Shown piece after piece: positions 28,937-42,184 of a stretch of 64,000 nucleotides of DNA. Location: the NCBI GenBank assembly GCA_029339505.1, contig JAQISU010000155.1, forward strand, positions 16,197,501-16,261,500, written 5' to 3'. The notes below the pieces were generated by a model. That model was not told the DNA's origin. It did no database searches and worked only from the letters and a program-made list of their open reading frames with translations. Position 1 is the first letter of the stretch. Each line of letters opens with the position of its first letter. Source of the stretch: Unio delphinus (taxonomy: Eukaryota > Mollusca > Bivalvia > Unionida > Unionidae). The translations under genes were made by a program, and so were the position numbers.

Positions 28937-31668
28937 GTCAATTGTATAAAGAAGATAGCGTGATAAGTACTGTCGATTGACTGCGTAACATTTTGCTGTG
29001 GATCGAAAATTTACGAGGTGTCCTGTGATTCGCAGCACACGCTCCCAACAATGTTGCAAAGTTTTCACAAATCTAAGGGTATGGAAAAGAAGTAGTACCA
29101 AAACTTGCCTTGTTCTATCGACAGTCTAAACTGAGAGAAATAGGTCGAACATTGTTACAATTGTTCTGAACGCATGTTTCGCTTTCAGAATTTAGAGTAA
29201 ACCATAGGCATGGTTATACAGTGCAATGTCACTCGCGCCATTCTTGAAAAAACCCTGTGCTTGTTGCCTTTTGGAAGAAGAAGAAATAACGGTAGATCTA
29301 ATGTTAGAATTGTTTTCTTGGCACATTGCAGTGTGCACAAATAGGATACAGCTACGATACCTGAATTGTACAAGCTCAAGTCAACTCAAGATTTTGTTTC
29401 ATACAATGATTTACTGATAGAAGAAAAAATCGTTCTATAATTTTAGGATGTAAGTTTTGAAAACGAATTTACATGACAGACGAAACAGTTTACGTAATTA
29501 TGGTGACTACAGCTCACAAGTTTGGAGAGGTATCTTAAAAACAGGAACAGATGCCATTAGGCTTAAATAAAAATTACTAGCACGGGGAGAGGAAGAGAAT
29601 GTTATTCCTACTTTTAAAAATATCACTACTCTTTTACGTTTTGTTTGGTATATTTACCTTACGAATTTTCACACACATCTCATTGACATACTTATACCTT
29701 TAGAAAATAAACCACTATTGTAAAATATTACAAATGTGAATTGCAGAGATAGCTTACTAAAATAATTCTGTCAAAAACGTGTTGTGAAGTTCTCACAGAA
29801 TAGTACATTCAAACATGTGGTGTTATTTCGCAATAAGACTGACATTTCCACGATGGTGCGATTATTTTTTTGTGCATACGTTTTATTGTTTGGAAAGTGA
29901 CTAGAGTACAGGTACAGAAATACACGCCTTAGCTTCTCGCTGTAAGAATAACAACTAAAGCCGATTTGAAGCGAAGGCGGTGGAAAATATCGGTTTGCCA
30001 ATGAAATCACATAGAATGAGTGACGCATTGTTTGGTTTGAAATTCAAGGAAGGTAGTGTAGTGGTCAGGCGCAGCAAAAAAAAAACACGTCTTATCTTGT
30101 CACTGTACTAAGAACGAGTGAGGGCATTTCGAAGCCAAGGGGGTAGAAAATAAGTGTAGCCAATAAATTGCTTCTAACGACTGGAGCATTGTTTTGCCTA
30201 GGCTAATACATTGATTCAATTGCAGCGCAGAGAGACTGGTGTTAATTTAGAATCCCTTTGTTGCGCATTGTACCATTTCTTCATGACACATCAACTACTT
30301 AACTGCAATTATTGTTCTAGTTTTAAAACTGGCCAAAAAATATTTTCTCACATTGACACTTTGACATAAATACATTCGTCTAGGTAGAGAAAAATAATAT
30401 AGTAGTGAGTGGTAACTTTTGTCAAACTAGTGAATTTGGGGTCTGTATAAAGTAAATAAACTCAAGTACAGTGAACCTCAAGGATGAACCTGTCTTTCCA
30501 TAGATGCTTGTATTTACAACGGAAAAATGTGTTATCTAAAATACAAAGATATAAGGCAAGCATGATTAGAAAGAACAAGGAGTGCAAACTTTTGTAACAA
30601 CGGTATGTTTTCCTTCGCGTCTGCGCAACTTTAAGTTTCAATCCTCTTGCAAAAAAAACAAACTTGGTACGTTTTATAGAGCTTCAAATAATACAAATAT
30701 GAACAAACTTAAGCCGTTTGCTATATACATTTTCTTTTGCAGCAAAAGAATGAACAACATATATGACTAACCCGCAATAAACAAACAACCGAATTTAACA
30801 AACGCAATGACGTATAGAAATGTCTTTCACTTGGAGAAGGCATTGTAGGTAATCTGACATGCACCAACACCTTGAAAAAATTTATAAAGAGAGAAATTTT
30901 AATTCAAAATTTAATTTTGTTTCAAATTGTTTGTGTTTTTAGAGAACATATCCAAACACTAAGAAAGGGTGGAACGGGGAAGATACACATATTTTTTGTT
31001 GTTATAATTTCTGAAACAATGATGTGATATTCCTACAGTTCTTAGCCAGCTCTGTATGCTGGGACGGGTCTGTGGGATATCCACAAATATAGAAGTGCAG
31101 AGTCTGGTCACGTTGCGAGTGTGTGCGTGTTTTAGAAAATGGTAAAATTCTGAAAGTAATTTTTTCTTGACACTTAGGAAGTTAAGTACCTGTGCAAGTG
31201 TCAAAAGCTATAGTCACATAACTTTTGTACGGCTTGCAAACATTTACACTTTAGAAAATGTGAAGTATCGCAAGTTATTATCCCAAGCAGAACTGGAACA
31301 TAGGATCTTGACAGTTGTTGTTTATACACCTCCGCTCAACTTCACAACTTAACTTGCTCTGACTCATGCTTTGGTCTAATGAAAGATCGCCTTTGTAGGT
31401 GCAGCAACAGTAGTAAGAGCAGGAGGAGACATCGTCGCTGTAGTCAAAAAAGGGGTAGTTCTTTTAACGATGGGTTTATTTTTTTTAAAATATCAAATGA
31501 AAAAAACGTGTATTTATCAGGGTTGGTAGATATCACGGTCAACAGTAAAGTAGAAGTGACAAAGAGAATGAGACATCGTAGCCAAGTAGCATTGTTTTCT
31601 AGATGGAGTACGACTTTCACTTGCCCTTGTGAAATATACCAAGTCATTATCATAACTAGAGGTACATA
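28937..31668. other. Non-coding DNA
   Basis: No exon, RNA gene or transposon that I can support on either strand. The short frames present have no recognisable domain. Confidence 0.5.
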
Positions 31669-31687
31669 GGGGTATATATATAAAGAG
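31669..31687 (+). promoter_or_regulatory. TATA box ahead of the Maverick polymerase relic
   Basis: GGGGTATATATATAAAGAG lies about 50-75 bp before the first codons of the polymerase reading frame, a typical distance for a TATA-driven transcript. Confidence 0.4.
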
Positions 31688-31745
31688 AAACTTGGTTAAA
31701 TCATTTCTGAATTAGTAAATGAGATGAAACTATCGCACGATTTCA

Positions 31746-34680
31746 GTGAGAGAGAAGAAGGTAAGAGAAGAAGAAGGTAAGAGGAAGCGACGTGACGTAT
31801 CACCTCACACACGTAAAGAAGTGTTCGCTCAAATCGAAGACATGAGCGGACCTGAACCTGCTGTCGTCGTGGGACAAACGTATGCAAACAAGAACGACAC
31901 GGAAGAATGGAAAAGAGCCTGGAAAACTATTCAACGATCGGACAGAGCAAAACAAAGAAGTGAAGCAGAACTCCTGTTACAGCAAGCGGGAATATCTGAA
32001 GACACACCTTGTGGCATTCCAAAATGCAAAAATTGCAAGACGACTTGGCTCCACGTTACACGTTGAAAGTGCACCCTCAAGAAGTGCGTGGACCTCTTTT
32101 GTTTCGAGGCAAAAATTTCAAACACGGAAGATACATTCACGTCTATCAGCACGATGAGCATTCTGATACCATTACCATCATCACTGGATTCCTTGGATAA
32201 CGTAACTACTGTGAAAAATGTGACTATGGTTATAACAATCGAGAAAAACACAAGCATTGTGGATCAAAATGTGAAAGATGTTTGGCCTCTAAACCTTGTC
32301 TGGACAAAGGACAAGAAAGAGTGCATTGCCCTGTTTGTCAGCGCATTTTTATCAGTCCTATCTGTTACCAACAACATTTGAAGATGCAAGGTTCACAGCA
32401 GAAAAGTGCTTGTCAACTGCTTAGATTGTGCCATTCTTGTGAACAAGGCATACGTACCACTAGTGCCAAGTTTCACGTTTGTCGAGGTAAGCAACGATGT
32501 CATATTTGTCGCCAAATCGTGGATTTCGAACACAAATGCTTCATTTAAAAACACCAACCCCATCAAGAAGATGGCTAGAAGAAAGGGAATTTTATCTTTT
32601 GTGATTTCGAATGCATACAAGACACCGGTATACACATTCCTAATTTCTGCGTGTCTCACCGAGCGTGCGAGAAGTGCATCCAAGAGGCTATATTTTATCA
32701 TTGCCCTCACTGTAGCAAGAATCCTGGAGGACGTGAAAAAATATTTCGAGGGTCAAACACCTTGGTCGATTTTGTCCAACGGATCTTAAACCCCGTCGAC
32801 GAGACGTTGAGTCAAGAAGACATAGAACATTACGGAGATTGTCATCGCCATGCCACGGTAATGGCTCACAATTTCTCGGGATACGATGGACAATTTCTGC
32901 TCAGATACTATACGGAACAAAGTACCGAACGTCCAAAAGAGACTTTGAACGGAGCCAAGATCATTTACATGCAAGTGGGAAAAGTGCAGTTTAAAGATTT
33001 GATGAGTTACTTGGCCATACCTTTGAGTCGCATGTCTCAAACGTTTGGAATGCCAGAAATGGCCATAGGTTATTTCTCGTACTTTTTCAATACCGAAGCC
33101 AATCAACGTGCCGTTCTACCCCATTTGCCTGAGGCTCACTATTACGACCCCGACAACATGCGTACCGAACAACGAGAAGTTTTCTTCGCTTGGTACCAGA
33201 CTCACGCCTCGGACCCCTTCGACTTTCAGGAAGAAATGTTAATGTATTCTTGATCTGACGTGGACATTTTACGACGTTGTTATGGAAAATTTCGAGAATT
33301 CTTCATGGAGCACGGAGGGATTGATCCTTTGAAAGAAGCTTGTACCATCGCCAAAATGTGTTCTTTAGTGTACCGCCATCGATTCATGCCCGAAAACACA
33401 ATGGCTGTCATAAGCCTTTAAACGACAAACTTTGTCAAACGTCAATACTCGGTCAAAGCCCTACGCTGGCTACATTATTTGTGTGACAAAGAAAACAAAT
33501 GTATCAAACACGCCCGCAACGTAGGAGGCGGAAAGACCATCGAAACGTATTCGGTGGATGGCTGGGACTAAGAAACACTCAGATCGTGTACGAGTTTAAC
33601 TGATTCTTTTTGCAGGGATGTCCCATGTGTTACCTTGTGCCAGACTACATGTCAGAGGCGTTTGAAGTTAGAACAGCAAGGACACCAAGTGGTGGAAATC
33701 TGGGAACATGAGTACGATCACCGTTTGAAAACCGATCCCGAGTTTAAACGCATTGCGGAATGTTACAAGTTGGTGGACCCAGTGAACCCGTTGGATAGTT
33801 TGTACAGAGTACAGAGAACGAACGAATGCCACCTGTTTGCTGTACCAGGCGGACGAGGAGAAGGGAGAAGAAATCAAATACTTGGACGTGTATTCGCTAT
33901 TTCCTTACTTATGCAAATATTGTCACTTTTCCGTAGGGCATCCACAATTGATGACAGAACACATTGACCTGGACCACATTACGAAGGATTGATCAAGTGC
34001 AAAGTCTTGCCTCCTACGGACTTGTACCATCCCGTTTTACCTCACCATTGCCAAGGGAAACTGATGTTTTTTTGTGTCGAACTTGTGCCGAAACGTGCAA
34101 CCAAGACCAACCTTGTCAGCACAGCCAGGAAGAACGCGCCTTGACAGGAACGTGGGTTAGCGTGGAATTGTTTTAAGCGCTGGACCTGGAATACCGACTG
34201 TTAGAAGTGCACGAAATTTACCACTTTCCCAAGACACAACAATACCGCAAGGGCGACGAGACAAGGAAAAGTATTTTTGCAGAATACGTAGATGCCTGAA
34301 ACTAAAACAAGAAGCTAGCGACTATCCTTTCTGGTGCCACACTCCCGAAGACCAAATGAAATTCAAAGAAGAATATAGGGATCAGGAAGGTATCACTTTA
34401 GACTACACCGAGAAAAATGAAGGAAGGCGATCGTTTGCCAAAGTGATGTTAAATTGCTTGTGGGGTAAAATGGCACAACTACCGTTTTTACCCAAGACGG
34501 AGTATTTGTCCTAACCTTCCCGCTACTTCCAGATGATTCACGACACAACCAAATACATCAAACACGTGGACGTCATTCGTGAGGACTTGATCTTAGTCAA
34601 TTACGAAAAAAAACTAGACTTTGCAGAAGCCGACAAATTATGCAATGTCAACGTTTACGCATGATTCCACTGTCGCATAT
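31746..34680 (+). pseudogene. Maverick protein-primed DNA polymerase B, degraded and truncated
   Basis: Found in pieces in all three frames. In order: a Lys/Arg-rich N-terminus; a cysteine/histidine-rich zinc region (HCPVCQRIF at about 32320, CHSCE, CHICRQIVDFEHKC); exonuclease motif I FCDFEC (about 32595); exo II AHNFSGYDGQFLL (about 32863); exo III SDVDILRRCYGKF after a TGA at 33251; polymerase motif A LDVYSLFPYL (about 33875) in a shifted frame; and motif B VMLNCLWGKMAQ (about 34445). The sequence ends before motif C (YxDTDS), so the catalytic domain is truncated. It is a different polymerase type from the fused replicase at 15-19 kb and belongs to a classical Maverick. No other gene of that element is visible nearby. 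Confidence 0.85.
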
Positions 34681-36179
34681 TGTCTGGCTTAACAAATGCG
34701 TTAAAAGTATATATTATTTCAAAAAGCAACTGGGGCCAGGGGCGTCTTCTTACGACGGGCAGTCAATGTTTCATTTCCATGTATGAACCTGATTGGGCTT
34801 CTTGTGATAATTTTAGCTACACAAAATGGCCAGAGGCTTCGACTAACACTTAAAATTCTACGCGGCAAAAGACTGCGACTCACGTGTATAACAAAAGCAT
34901 AACGACTTGATACAAATTTGATTTAATCACGTTAGCACGTAAGACACGAAATAAATATTTCGTGGTGTTTATATGCGATGTGAAATTCTCGTGTGACCAT
35001 TGACTGATGGAGAGTTCTATAACACTATATGCAATAAAGTATTAATCTGCCGGCGATGCCAAGATTGAGATGTCAAAGAAGAAAGGCATATCATTTGATG
35101 TGGTATCGAATCTTCCTCAAAACAATGCGAAAGGAAAACTGAAAATTAGATGAATTCAGTGTGTTTGCTCCAGCCTTTCTATGCAAACAAATTCCAAATG
35201 TCCAGTTTGTTGAATGAGGAATGAAGCAATATAACCACTAAACAATCCCAGAAACTAGGCCTAGATGAAATATTTATTAACTAATGCAAAGTTAATTCCA
35301 ACAAGACAATTTCGATGGACAATTAGGGTTATTAGTATTATAGTATGGAACGTGCAGCAATTATTATAGTTCACTTTGTTGCCAATGAGATGAATTCATT
35401 TTAGGGAAACGACAAATAAAACTAACATTAAGTTGCTTTTTTATGACACTTCGGCACAGTGGGAAATCAGCGTTATGCCACCACCGTGTGTGTTTATTAC
35501 TTCAATATGGAATCCTATGTTAAAAGGGGTCTGATGAGTATGGTGCCTCACATAGAATTAACATTAGGCCGCCTGTTTCATTTGGGCATTATGGCGAACC
35601 GTGGAAATTGGCAATGTATCACCATTTATGTGGTCTTCTGGGGCAAGGGGAAATGTTATGTTACAAATGTTCATATGGTGTATCCTTTATAAATTCTGTA
35701 TGAAGCTATCTAATGATGTTAGGACCAAAGCTATTTTCGTCTAGTTCGGACACTGATTCACTGATTGCGTTACAAACGTTTGTATTGTAAACAAAAGAAA
35801 AATAAATAAAATTGCAATTGAGCAAGTCACTGAGTGTACTTAAGCGGTCATTTGTTATACTGAAATCTGTTTGCAAAACTTCTTATTAAAAATATTTAAG
35901 TTTTGGAAAAGACAAAAAGGAACAACTACTAAAGGAATATCTCAGTTATTCCTTTTGCACATTGGATATCATTTAATTACATTCCTAGTTGACCGCAGAT
36001 GGCAGTTGGTAAGTTTTATTTATATTACGCCGTAGGTTGAAAATGTTTGGTACACTATAGTTTCTTAGGTGTATTATAATGTAATGCTAAGACTAAACAC
36101 TCCAATTGGCCTGTATGAGTGAACATCACCCGCTCATGTCCAAACAACATAGGGTATACTACAAAAGAATGGCATTAAG

Positions 36180-36250
<71 letters not shown>

Positions 36251-38178
36251 AATATCTAAACCAAATTTGAATACATAGAGACACTAACATTGTTTGATAT
36301 ATACCCATGAACATTGATCACAGTGAAATTTCAAAAACACGTAACGAGATTTCCACTTTTTTCTCCATTTCTGACAGTTGTTTTAAACGTATGATTAAAA
36401 GGCAACATTAAAGCAGAACGTTCACATAATAATATCCACCGACATCATAGAAACTTATTCGTGAGTTCGGATGTTATTGGATTGCATGGGCACATGCAGT
36501 CGTATATTTTCTATTTTAAAATTACATAGAACTATGCAGCTAAGCATATTCGGTATGATGCATTAATTTGTATGCTGCTGTATAGCGGAATGAATGAATA
36601 AAGTGATTTGTAATAGACCTGGTTCGAAAAGATTAGTGGAGTTTATAATTATGCTGGCCTGCAAAATTACTTATGAACTGTTTCTAAGACTATCCTTAAT
36701 TTTGGCTTTTTTTCAGCTAAAGACTTTGACCTGTATGACGTTACATTTTTGTAAAGTTAGAGGAACTGGAATTTTATTTTATGCCTAGACGTTATCTTTC
36801 TAACTATTACTATGAGAAAGTCATCCTTGCAGTTTAGATCGAAAAGGACCAAAGCTTATCTACACGAGCATAAAACATGGTATGAGGCTAACATGTGTTC
36901 CTCTTTTGGAAACATTTCAGATATCTCAGTATCCAGAAAGCTTAACCTTGAGCCTTTTAATGCTGCTTGATTTGATTTATTTCAGTTTGCTTTGAAGTCG
37001 TAAATATGGACCTAAAAGACAAGGAATTTCAATATGATACGAATACAAAAATTCATTTAATTCACCATGCTAAATTCTTCTTATCCTTCACTACTAGTTT
37101 CTCAGTATGACTTCAGTTGTTAGTACGTAGAGGGTGAGACGAAAACAACCAATTCTAGTTTTAAAATACATTTTTCATTAATTGGCCAGCAGAAATCGTA
37201 GCAAATACAAAAAACTTTACCCAAAATAATTTGGTTTGTTTACTTTTTAACTTTACTGTCTCGACGAACCGTTCCGGTTTTTGTCGTGAATATTCATCCA
37301 GACACAATATACTGCCTGTTTGCTCGTGCAGATGGTAATAGCAATGAATCAGTTGAAAAAAAAATTTAGAAAACAAGAAAACAAACATTGCTTAGAAGTA
37401 TTGTAGAAAACTGACCTTTACGACATTTATAAAATCCTTTCGGTTTAATACTAAACGTAACTGACAGAACAAAACATCTAACGGTAAAACTAGATTAATG
37501 AAAGTTATATTTATATCTATCGTATGGAACTAAGATAGCTACTGTTGGATATGCTGTAATAATACGTTCTTGAAAAGAAAATATCGTTTTGAGACAAACA
37601 AATGCCGAGACTCAACATTTTTAGGTAACTGATATATTTGTGTACTAAGGTAATGACTTTTCAAAAGAAAATGACACACGAACCTGCGTACACGTGTTCA
37701 TTACAAAATGCAGACCAGTTTCATTACTCTCCATTTATGTTCAGAAGACTGTAATTAAATGTTCAACTAGATTTTTTTACCTTCCGTGAAATTATATTCG
37801 TTGATTCAAAATACTTATGCAAGCATTTTTTAAGTCTGGAAAATACAGTGTAGAAGTTTCATCCTGGCGAAACGTTTATTGACTTTGGTGTGAAATCCCA
37901 TTGTGTGGGTTATATTGCAATGATACACACAGCGACACAAGTTTTTCATTATACTTTAACATGCTATCAGCTGTCTAGTTTTATGAGCGAGTTATGTATG
38001 TATATCATTTGAGTGCTCCATTAACTTAATATCCACATTCAGAAATTTTAAAACTAATGGGCGAACATGATACCGAATCTGATTTTTGTGTCGTTCTATT
38101 AATCCTATGTCAAAAGTGAGAAGAGGTCGATGCCATAAATGAATATTATATTCGATCCTTTCTATTTTTTCCATGCAG
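34681..38178. other. Non-coding DNA with an (AG)n run
   Basis: (AG)n microsatellite at 36184-36249. Otherwise no supportable exon, RNA gene or transposon. Confidence 0.5.
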
Positions 38179-38366
38179 GTGTTGGCTATCTATGTACCAT
38201 ATGTCGAGAACACGATTGGATCTCCCTGCAAAGCCAACAACGACTGTGTTATGACAAGTGAGGCATGCAACCCACTAGGTTTATGTCAATGTAAAGCAGG
38301 TTATAGCAACTATAATTCACACTGCAAAAAAGATATGGCATATTTCGCAAGACTGTCAGTATGTTA
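38179..38366 (+). pseudogene. Six-cysteine EB/EGF-like module, probably a decayed exon
   Basis: The frame reads IGSPCKANNDCVMTSEACNP, GLCQCKAG and SHCKK: C-x4-C, then C, CxC and a final C, the same pattern as the exons at 51.7, 53.3, 60.2 and 63.7 kb. A CAG acceptor precedes it at 38176-38178 but gives phase 0 instead of phase 1. At the place where the others have a GTAAG donor (one base after the final Cys-plus-one codon) the text is AAAAAAGATAT, so the donor is gone. A stop follows at 38366. It could alternatively be a 3'-terminal exon of another gene. Confidence 0.5.
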
Positions 38367-39782
38367 AGAAATTGTAAAATACAGTTATTTCTGGATTAAA
38401 TGTTTCTAGTTCTGTACTTGATAATGCTATGGACTATTGTGGAAAATGCAGCTTGTTATCTCGCAATAAATAGTACACGAGCAATGATTTCAGTTTACGA
38501 ACTAAGTCAGTGGCTCCTCTTCAACAAATAGTTCGTGTTATACATTTATGGGGTGCCATATACCAAGTTCATTTTATATCATCTCAAAATTAGAAATGAT
38601 ATATTACCGTTAAATTATTTAGGTCATATGACATATTTCTTTTTCTAAAACAAAAGCTAAAAATTTGTATAGAAGTATAATGTTGCTTTTTCTAAACGTA
38701 TAGCGGTATAAACTGTCAGTTGCCAAATCACACAGCAAATAACGCACGAAACAAATTAAAATTGCAATCCTTTTTAATGTTATTTATTTTTTGTTCTTAT
38801 TTTGTATTTTAGAAAAATACTTCTTATCAGTCTTAAAGATTATTGTTTTGTATGAATCCTTGTTGAGGGCATCGAGTATCTAGCTAAATATAGAACAGAG
38901 GAGTTTCCATCTGCAACATAACACCTTCGTCAACATACAAACAAAGAATTATACCAATGGTAGGCGAACTAGGCTTTTCAACATTTCTCAGCATGGTGTT
39001 CGTTCATGTAAATTAACATATGTTATATGAGTAGAAGTTTAATACTCAAAGTAAAGGATGTATTGTTTTGTTTGACATCTGAATAGCTTTGAGATTGAAT
39101 AATCTCCTGAGTTCATTGTGACTTGGCCGAATCGTATTGTCCAGACACGTAAGTAACCAATTTTCGTTTATTTATGTCTAGTTTCGTTTTCATTAATTAT
39201 TTATTCCACTTACAGGGGAAACTTAAAAAAAAACAAAATTAAGTTTATCGGTAAATTTTTATGGTGATAGGGGTACACTTGTCAAAGGGTGCAAAACATC
39301 GTCGATAACAGTTTTGTTTGGGGAGTAGCGAAGGTTAGCCCGTCCCTGCCCACCCACGTGTCGTAACTATCAAGGTCGGCGTACATTGTATCATTGTGAA
39401 TCCGATTGTTATAATACATGTCTTTGAAATCACTTCTCCGAATCCGTATATCCACTTACCAAGAAGATTATATTCGTTTTTAACGAGTCGCAGTGAAAAT
39501 CACAGCCCCATGTTCCTATTGGCCGATTTTGAATTTCTAAGCTTTCATTTCAAACCTAATCAAAGAAAAAATAATTTATCCTCAAAAAATTATACAGATT
39601 TGTTATTTGATTTTGTCAAATCAATATATTAAATCTTTTAAATAAAATATAAATCCAGTTTTCATTTCGTTGAGAGTATGCATTTATATTAAATATGTAC
39701 ATTAATTACTTTGCACGTGCCCCTATTTATAGAAGTAGCTCTCCTTACAGTATAAAGAGAAATAAACATCAAGGGGTTTGTT
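38367..39782. other. Non-coding DNA
   Basis: No supportable feature; AT-rich with short homopolymers. Confidence 0.5.
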
Positions 39783-39975
39783 GGTGTTGTATGGTTTAAC
39801 ACCATTTTTCAGCACACTATAGGCTATACATGGCGGCCAGTATTATTGGTGGAGGAATAACCCTGGAACCCACCCACCCCCGGAAGGAACCACCTACCCA
39901 CGAAAAGATACTGGCAAGCTTTCTCACATAACTACATTAGCCGAATCTTAAGATTGGAACCCACGTAGACAGAAG

Positions 39976-41283
39976 CAGAGTTGCCAGATACGCGGTTTTC
40001 TCGCCCAGTTGGGCTTCTTTCGAAATTTGGTTGCGTGAAAATGTTTTAGATTGCTGGTTGCTATGTTTTGGGTTGGTTTCCGATTTGTGTCGCCGTAATT
40101 TGGGCTGCATCAAATTGCTATTAAATTCTCCGCATTCAATTTCAAATTGGCGCTATTGACAATAATATCTAAACATCTTAATGAATCCATTATTCTGGAT
40201 GTATCTCCATAGGTGTTATCTCACATATCTATTCTCTTTTAAATTCAGGAATCGGAAAAACGAAGCGCGCATCTAATTCCAAATTTCAATATACGCTGGT
40301 TACTGTAGCCCGTAGGTCGGAGGCTCTATTATCACTTTATCAGTGTTTTAATATTGTTAAATTTAATGAGTTGAAATCAAAGTAGTTCCTTCTTTTATTG
40401 CTAAATATAACTTTCATTTATAGTTTAATATCTGTAAGTGGTCACATTGCGAGAAACTATACACCAAACACATTAGCATTGCATTCAACTTGCTGCTACA
40501 CGACTCAAAAATTGGGGGCTCTTTGGCAGACCAAATAAACGAGCGCGGTCGTCATTATCTGTTGGAACATCTACAGGAACTGCATCCGACATTGCCGGAA
40601 ATGTTGCGCAGCTTGAATCTGTGGCTGATCTCAAACCTTCTGTCGTCCTTGGAGCACAGAAGTCGCAATTGTAAAAGTTGTCCTCTTCAACAAAGGATAT
40701 TTGGGAGACCTGGAGCAGCAGTGGATGCGAATAAGTTTAATCTCTTGGCTACACTATAGTGATAACGAAGTTGAACAGTTTTGGATAACTGTAGCAAATC
40801 ATACAGACGCTTGCGACGTTTTATACTTTCTACAACTGTGACACTTCGCCTTATGTGTGTTGGCGTTGCCTTACAGTAATGCAGCCGTCGAAAGAGCTTT
40901 CCTTGAAATGAATCTGATTAAAACGACACTAAGAAACTTGATAGGGCAAGGCATGATGGAAGACGTTTTACGCATTTGAAGCTTTATGATGCTCAACGGG
41001 ATCTGTTGCAACGGATTTGTCCCATCTACAACAATTCCATCTATAGCAATGCTGAGTAATTTTAGTTCAAAAATTTATTCGACAATTTTATCTGCTGATC
41101 ACGACGAGGACGTTCTACCTGAAGAATACTTTGAAGTTACCGATGAATAAATGTTTGTAGTGTGACTTAATTTATGGTATTTGGTTCTTATTTACTCTTC
41201 AGATTTTGATATATAAATTGGGCGGTTTTGGAGCTGCATTTTAAAGGTACACGAAATTGAAAAAAAATATCTGCCAAAAATTG
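39976..41283 (+). mobile_element. hAT element, 1,308 bp, with transposase remnant
   Basis: Begins CAGAGTTGCCAGATAC and ends GTATCTG-like text (ATATCTGCCAAAAATTG). It is flanked by GACAGAAG (39968-39975) and GACAGAGG (41284-41291), an 8-bp duplication with one change. The first 400 bp and last 100 bp match the MITE at 3470-4002, whose interior lacks the coding part. Confidence 0.88.
40440..40981 (+). pseudogene. hAT transposase C-terminal fragment
   Basis: Pieces in several frames. The clearest, near 40850-40980, reads VLALPYSNAAVERAFLEMNL then KTTLRNLIGQGMMEDVL, the hAT C-terminal dimerisation signature (L..PYSNA.VER.FS...). The upstream frame 40490-40759 continues the same protein with stops and shifts between. 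The catalytic region and zinc finger are gone, so this copy is inactive. Confidence 0.85.
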
Positions 41284-41424
41284 GACAGAGGATAGATGGC
41301 AGTGATTCGTAACGGAAAGCGCATTAGACCACTCTGCCAGTCGGGGCCCCTTCAAGGGGTCTGATCACATGGTTATGTTCTGCCCAATGGAAATCATCCC
41401 TACATTTATCAAGTGATGCAAAGG

Positions 41425-41729
41425 TATATAACACTTTCGAATAGTGCCATGATACCATTATTGACATAGCCAACTCGGGCATTTTGATCATTTGCATATG
41501 ATGGGTCATTATCAGCGGGATTATTTGTTACAAATTTCTCCTTCTATTTCAATAAACGCCTCAGAGAGTATAAAGTATTTGCTGGTATCATGGACCTGAA
41601 ATTCGATTCTTGATCGAAGATCCGGTTGTACTGCATGATAGGAATAGAATTGATAATCGAAAAAATAGAATCATTATTTGGCACTGGGGCATCCATATCG
41701 AACGCTGTATCCGGAGCCGATTTGAACAT
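41425..41729 (-). pseudogene. Capsid N-terminal fragment (second copy)
   Basis: Minus-strand text from ATG 41729 (FKSAPDTAFDMDAPVPNNDS) through VGYVNNGIMALFESV matches residues 1-100 of the capsid at 22430. It has stops and shifts and breaks at about 41425. Confidence 0.85.
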
Positions 41730-41733
41730 ATTA

Positions 41734-42171
41734 TTATATATTTCCCGCTATCATATTTGCAGTAATATTATCTTGGGTGCTGCTAAGTGATGCTATTTTT
41801 TGATCCACTCCGTTATTTATTATTTTGCTAATACTCGCGGGCATTATTTCTGTAGATGGTAGTGGTCCTAGTGACTTCGTCACCAATGACGAAGTCAATG
41901 TTGGCTTCTTTCTTCGCCGAACTAACACTATTAGTTTTTCCTTAGCCGCTGAAAATGCTTTCCCTGCAACATCACCAACAGCGCTAATACCCTTATCACG
42001 AATAACATCAATAGCTTTCATTGATAACTGTTTTGCGATTGGTGCTATTTTTGGAGCCATTCTTGCAAATAACCCTGCAATGGTATTGCCAAGACGATCT
42101 CCATAAACAGGCAATCGTGAATTTACTACAAAGACCATGGTTGGTTTGTTGTGGTTGTAGTGTATGATCAT
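41734..42171 (-). CDS. pVI/pX-like protein (second copy), frame open
   Basis: 145 residues, still open, matching the 143-residue protein at 21926 along its whole length (GDRLGNTIAGLFARMAPKIA, MKAIDVIRDKGISAVGD). It carries a small insertion SLVTKSLG near a local repeat TTCGTCACCAATGACGAAGT. Surviving openness amid dead neighbours is probably chance in a short gene. Confidence 0.75.
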   Translation of the reverse strand: MIIHYNHNKPTMVFVVNSRLPVYGDRLGNTIAGLFARMAPKIAPIAKQLSMKAIDVIRDKGISAVGDVAGKAFSAAKEKLIVLVRRRKKPTLTSSLVTKSLGPLPSTEIMPASISKIINNGVDQKIASLSSTQDNITANMIAGNI

Positions 42172-42184
42172 CTTATTTAAATGC

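Larger units (their letters stand above)
39783..41352 (-). repeat. Minus-strand SINE split by a hAT element
   Basis: 39783-39967 contains, inverted, the SINE 3' end and body (TATAGGCTATACATGG, TATTATTGGTGGAGGAA). 41292-41352 contains the tRNA-like head (minus strand GACTGGCAGAGTGGTCTAATG). Between them sits 39976-41283. Same family as 3283-4075. Confidence 0.85.
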
